A stretch of DNA of 9,172 bases, from assembly GCA_900547915.1 (NCBI GenBank), contig URIN01000034.1, positions 1-9,172 on the forward strand, in the 5' to 3' direction. A model generated the notes under the pieces. That model made no database searches, had not been told where the DNA came from, and worked only from the letters and a program-made list of their open reading frames with translations. Both the position numbers and the translations under genes were made by a program. This stretch comes from an uncultured Clostridium sp. (GTDB lineage Bacteria > Bacillota > Clostridia > Oscillospirales > Acutalibacteraceae). Below are positions 9,139-9,172 of the stretch, piece after piece. Each line of letters opens with the position of its first letter. Position 1 is the first letter of the stretch.

Positions 9139-9172
9139 CTGTCTCTTATACACATCTCCGAGCCCACGAGAC
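9139..9172 (-). other. Untrimmed Nextera (Tn5) adapter, full length
   Basis: The last 34 bases are the reverse complement of the complete Nextera read-2 transposase adapter. They begin with the mosaic end CTGTCTCTTATACACATCT (9139-9157) and end in CCGAGCCCACGAGAC. This is library sequence, not genome. Native sequence stops at about 9138. Confidence 0.98.

Overview
This window is the replication-origin gene cluster of a low-GC Gram-positive bacterium. The order dnaA - oriC - dnaN - yaaA (S4 domain) - recF - remB (DUF370) - gyrB - gyrA, all on the + strand, is the classic Firmicutes arrangement. The remB gene between recF and gyrB, the moderate AT bias and the style of the DnaN, GyrB and GyrA proteins point to class Clostridia, perhaps a Ruminococcaceae/Oscillospirales-like gut organism. 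The class is fairly secure; anything finer is inference.

Layout: 1-24 is synthetic sequencing adapter; 25-59 is the last bit of dnaA leader; dnaA is at 60-1436. The 362-base gap 1437-1798 holds the predicted origin: clustered DnaA-box-like 9-mers (1437-1539), a tandem box pair (1584-1601), a short C-run and a DnaA-trio-like CTA repeat (1606-1620). A candidate promoter overlaps the trios, and an AT-rich dnaN leader with inverted repeats follows. Then come dnaN (1799-2914), yaaA (2946-3197), recF (3187-4281), remB (4283-4525), gyrB (4528-6495) and gyrA (6550-9051). A strong intrinsic terminator (9077-9110) closes the cluster. The last 34 bases (9139-9172) are again adapter.

The genes from yaaA to gyrB are packed with overlaps or 1-2 base gaps, so they are probably one transcription unit with translational coupling. 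DnaA opens the origin, DnaN clamps the polymerase, RecF handles gaps and stalled forks, and gyrase relieves the supercoils made by the fork.

The gene content is ordinary. The interesting part is the initiator and its sites. The origin boxes read TTTTNAACA rather than TTATCCACA, and the DNA-reading motif of DnaA is changed and one residue shorter (FGKNYSTV in place of FGGRDHTTV). I suggest these changed together. Gyrase also carries natural substitutions at two quinolone-contact positions (GyrA Ala88, GyrB Trp470). I see no mobile element, CRISPR array, RNA gene or new defence-like system. The transposon-like inverted ends are Nextera library adapters.
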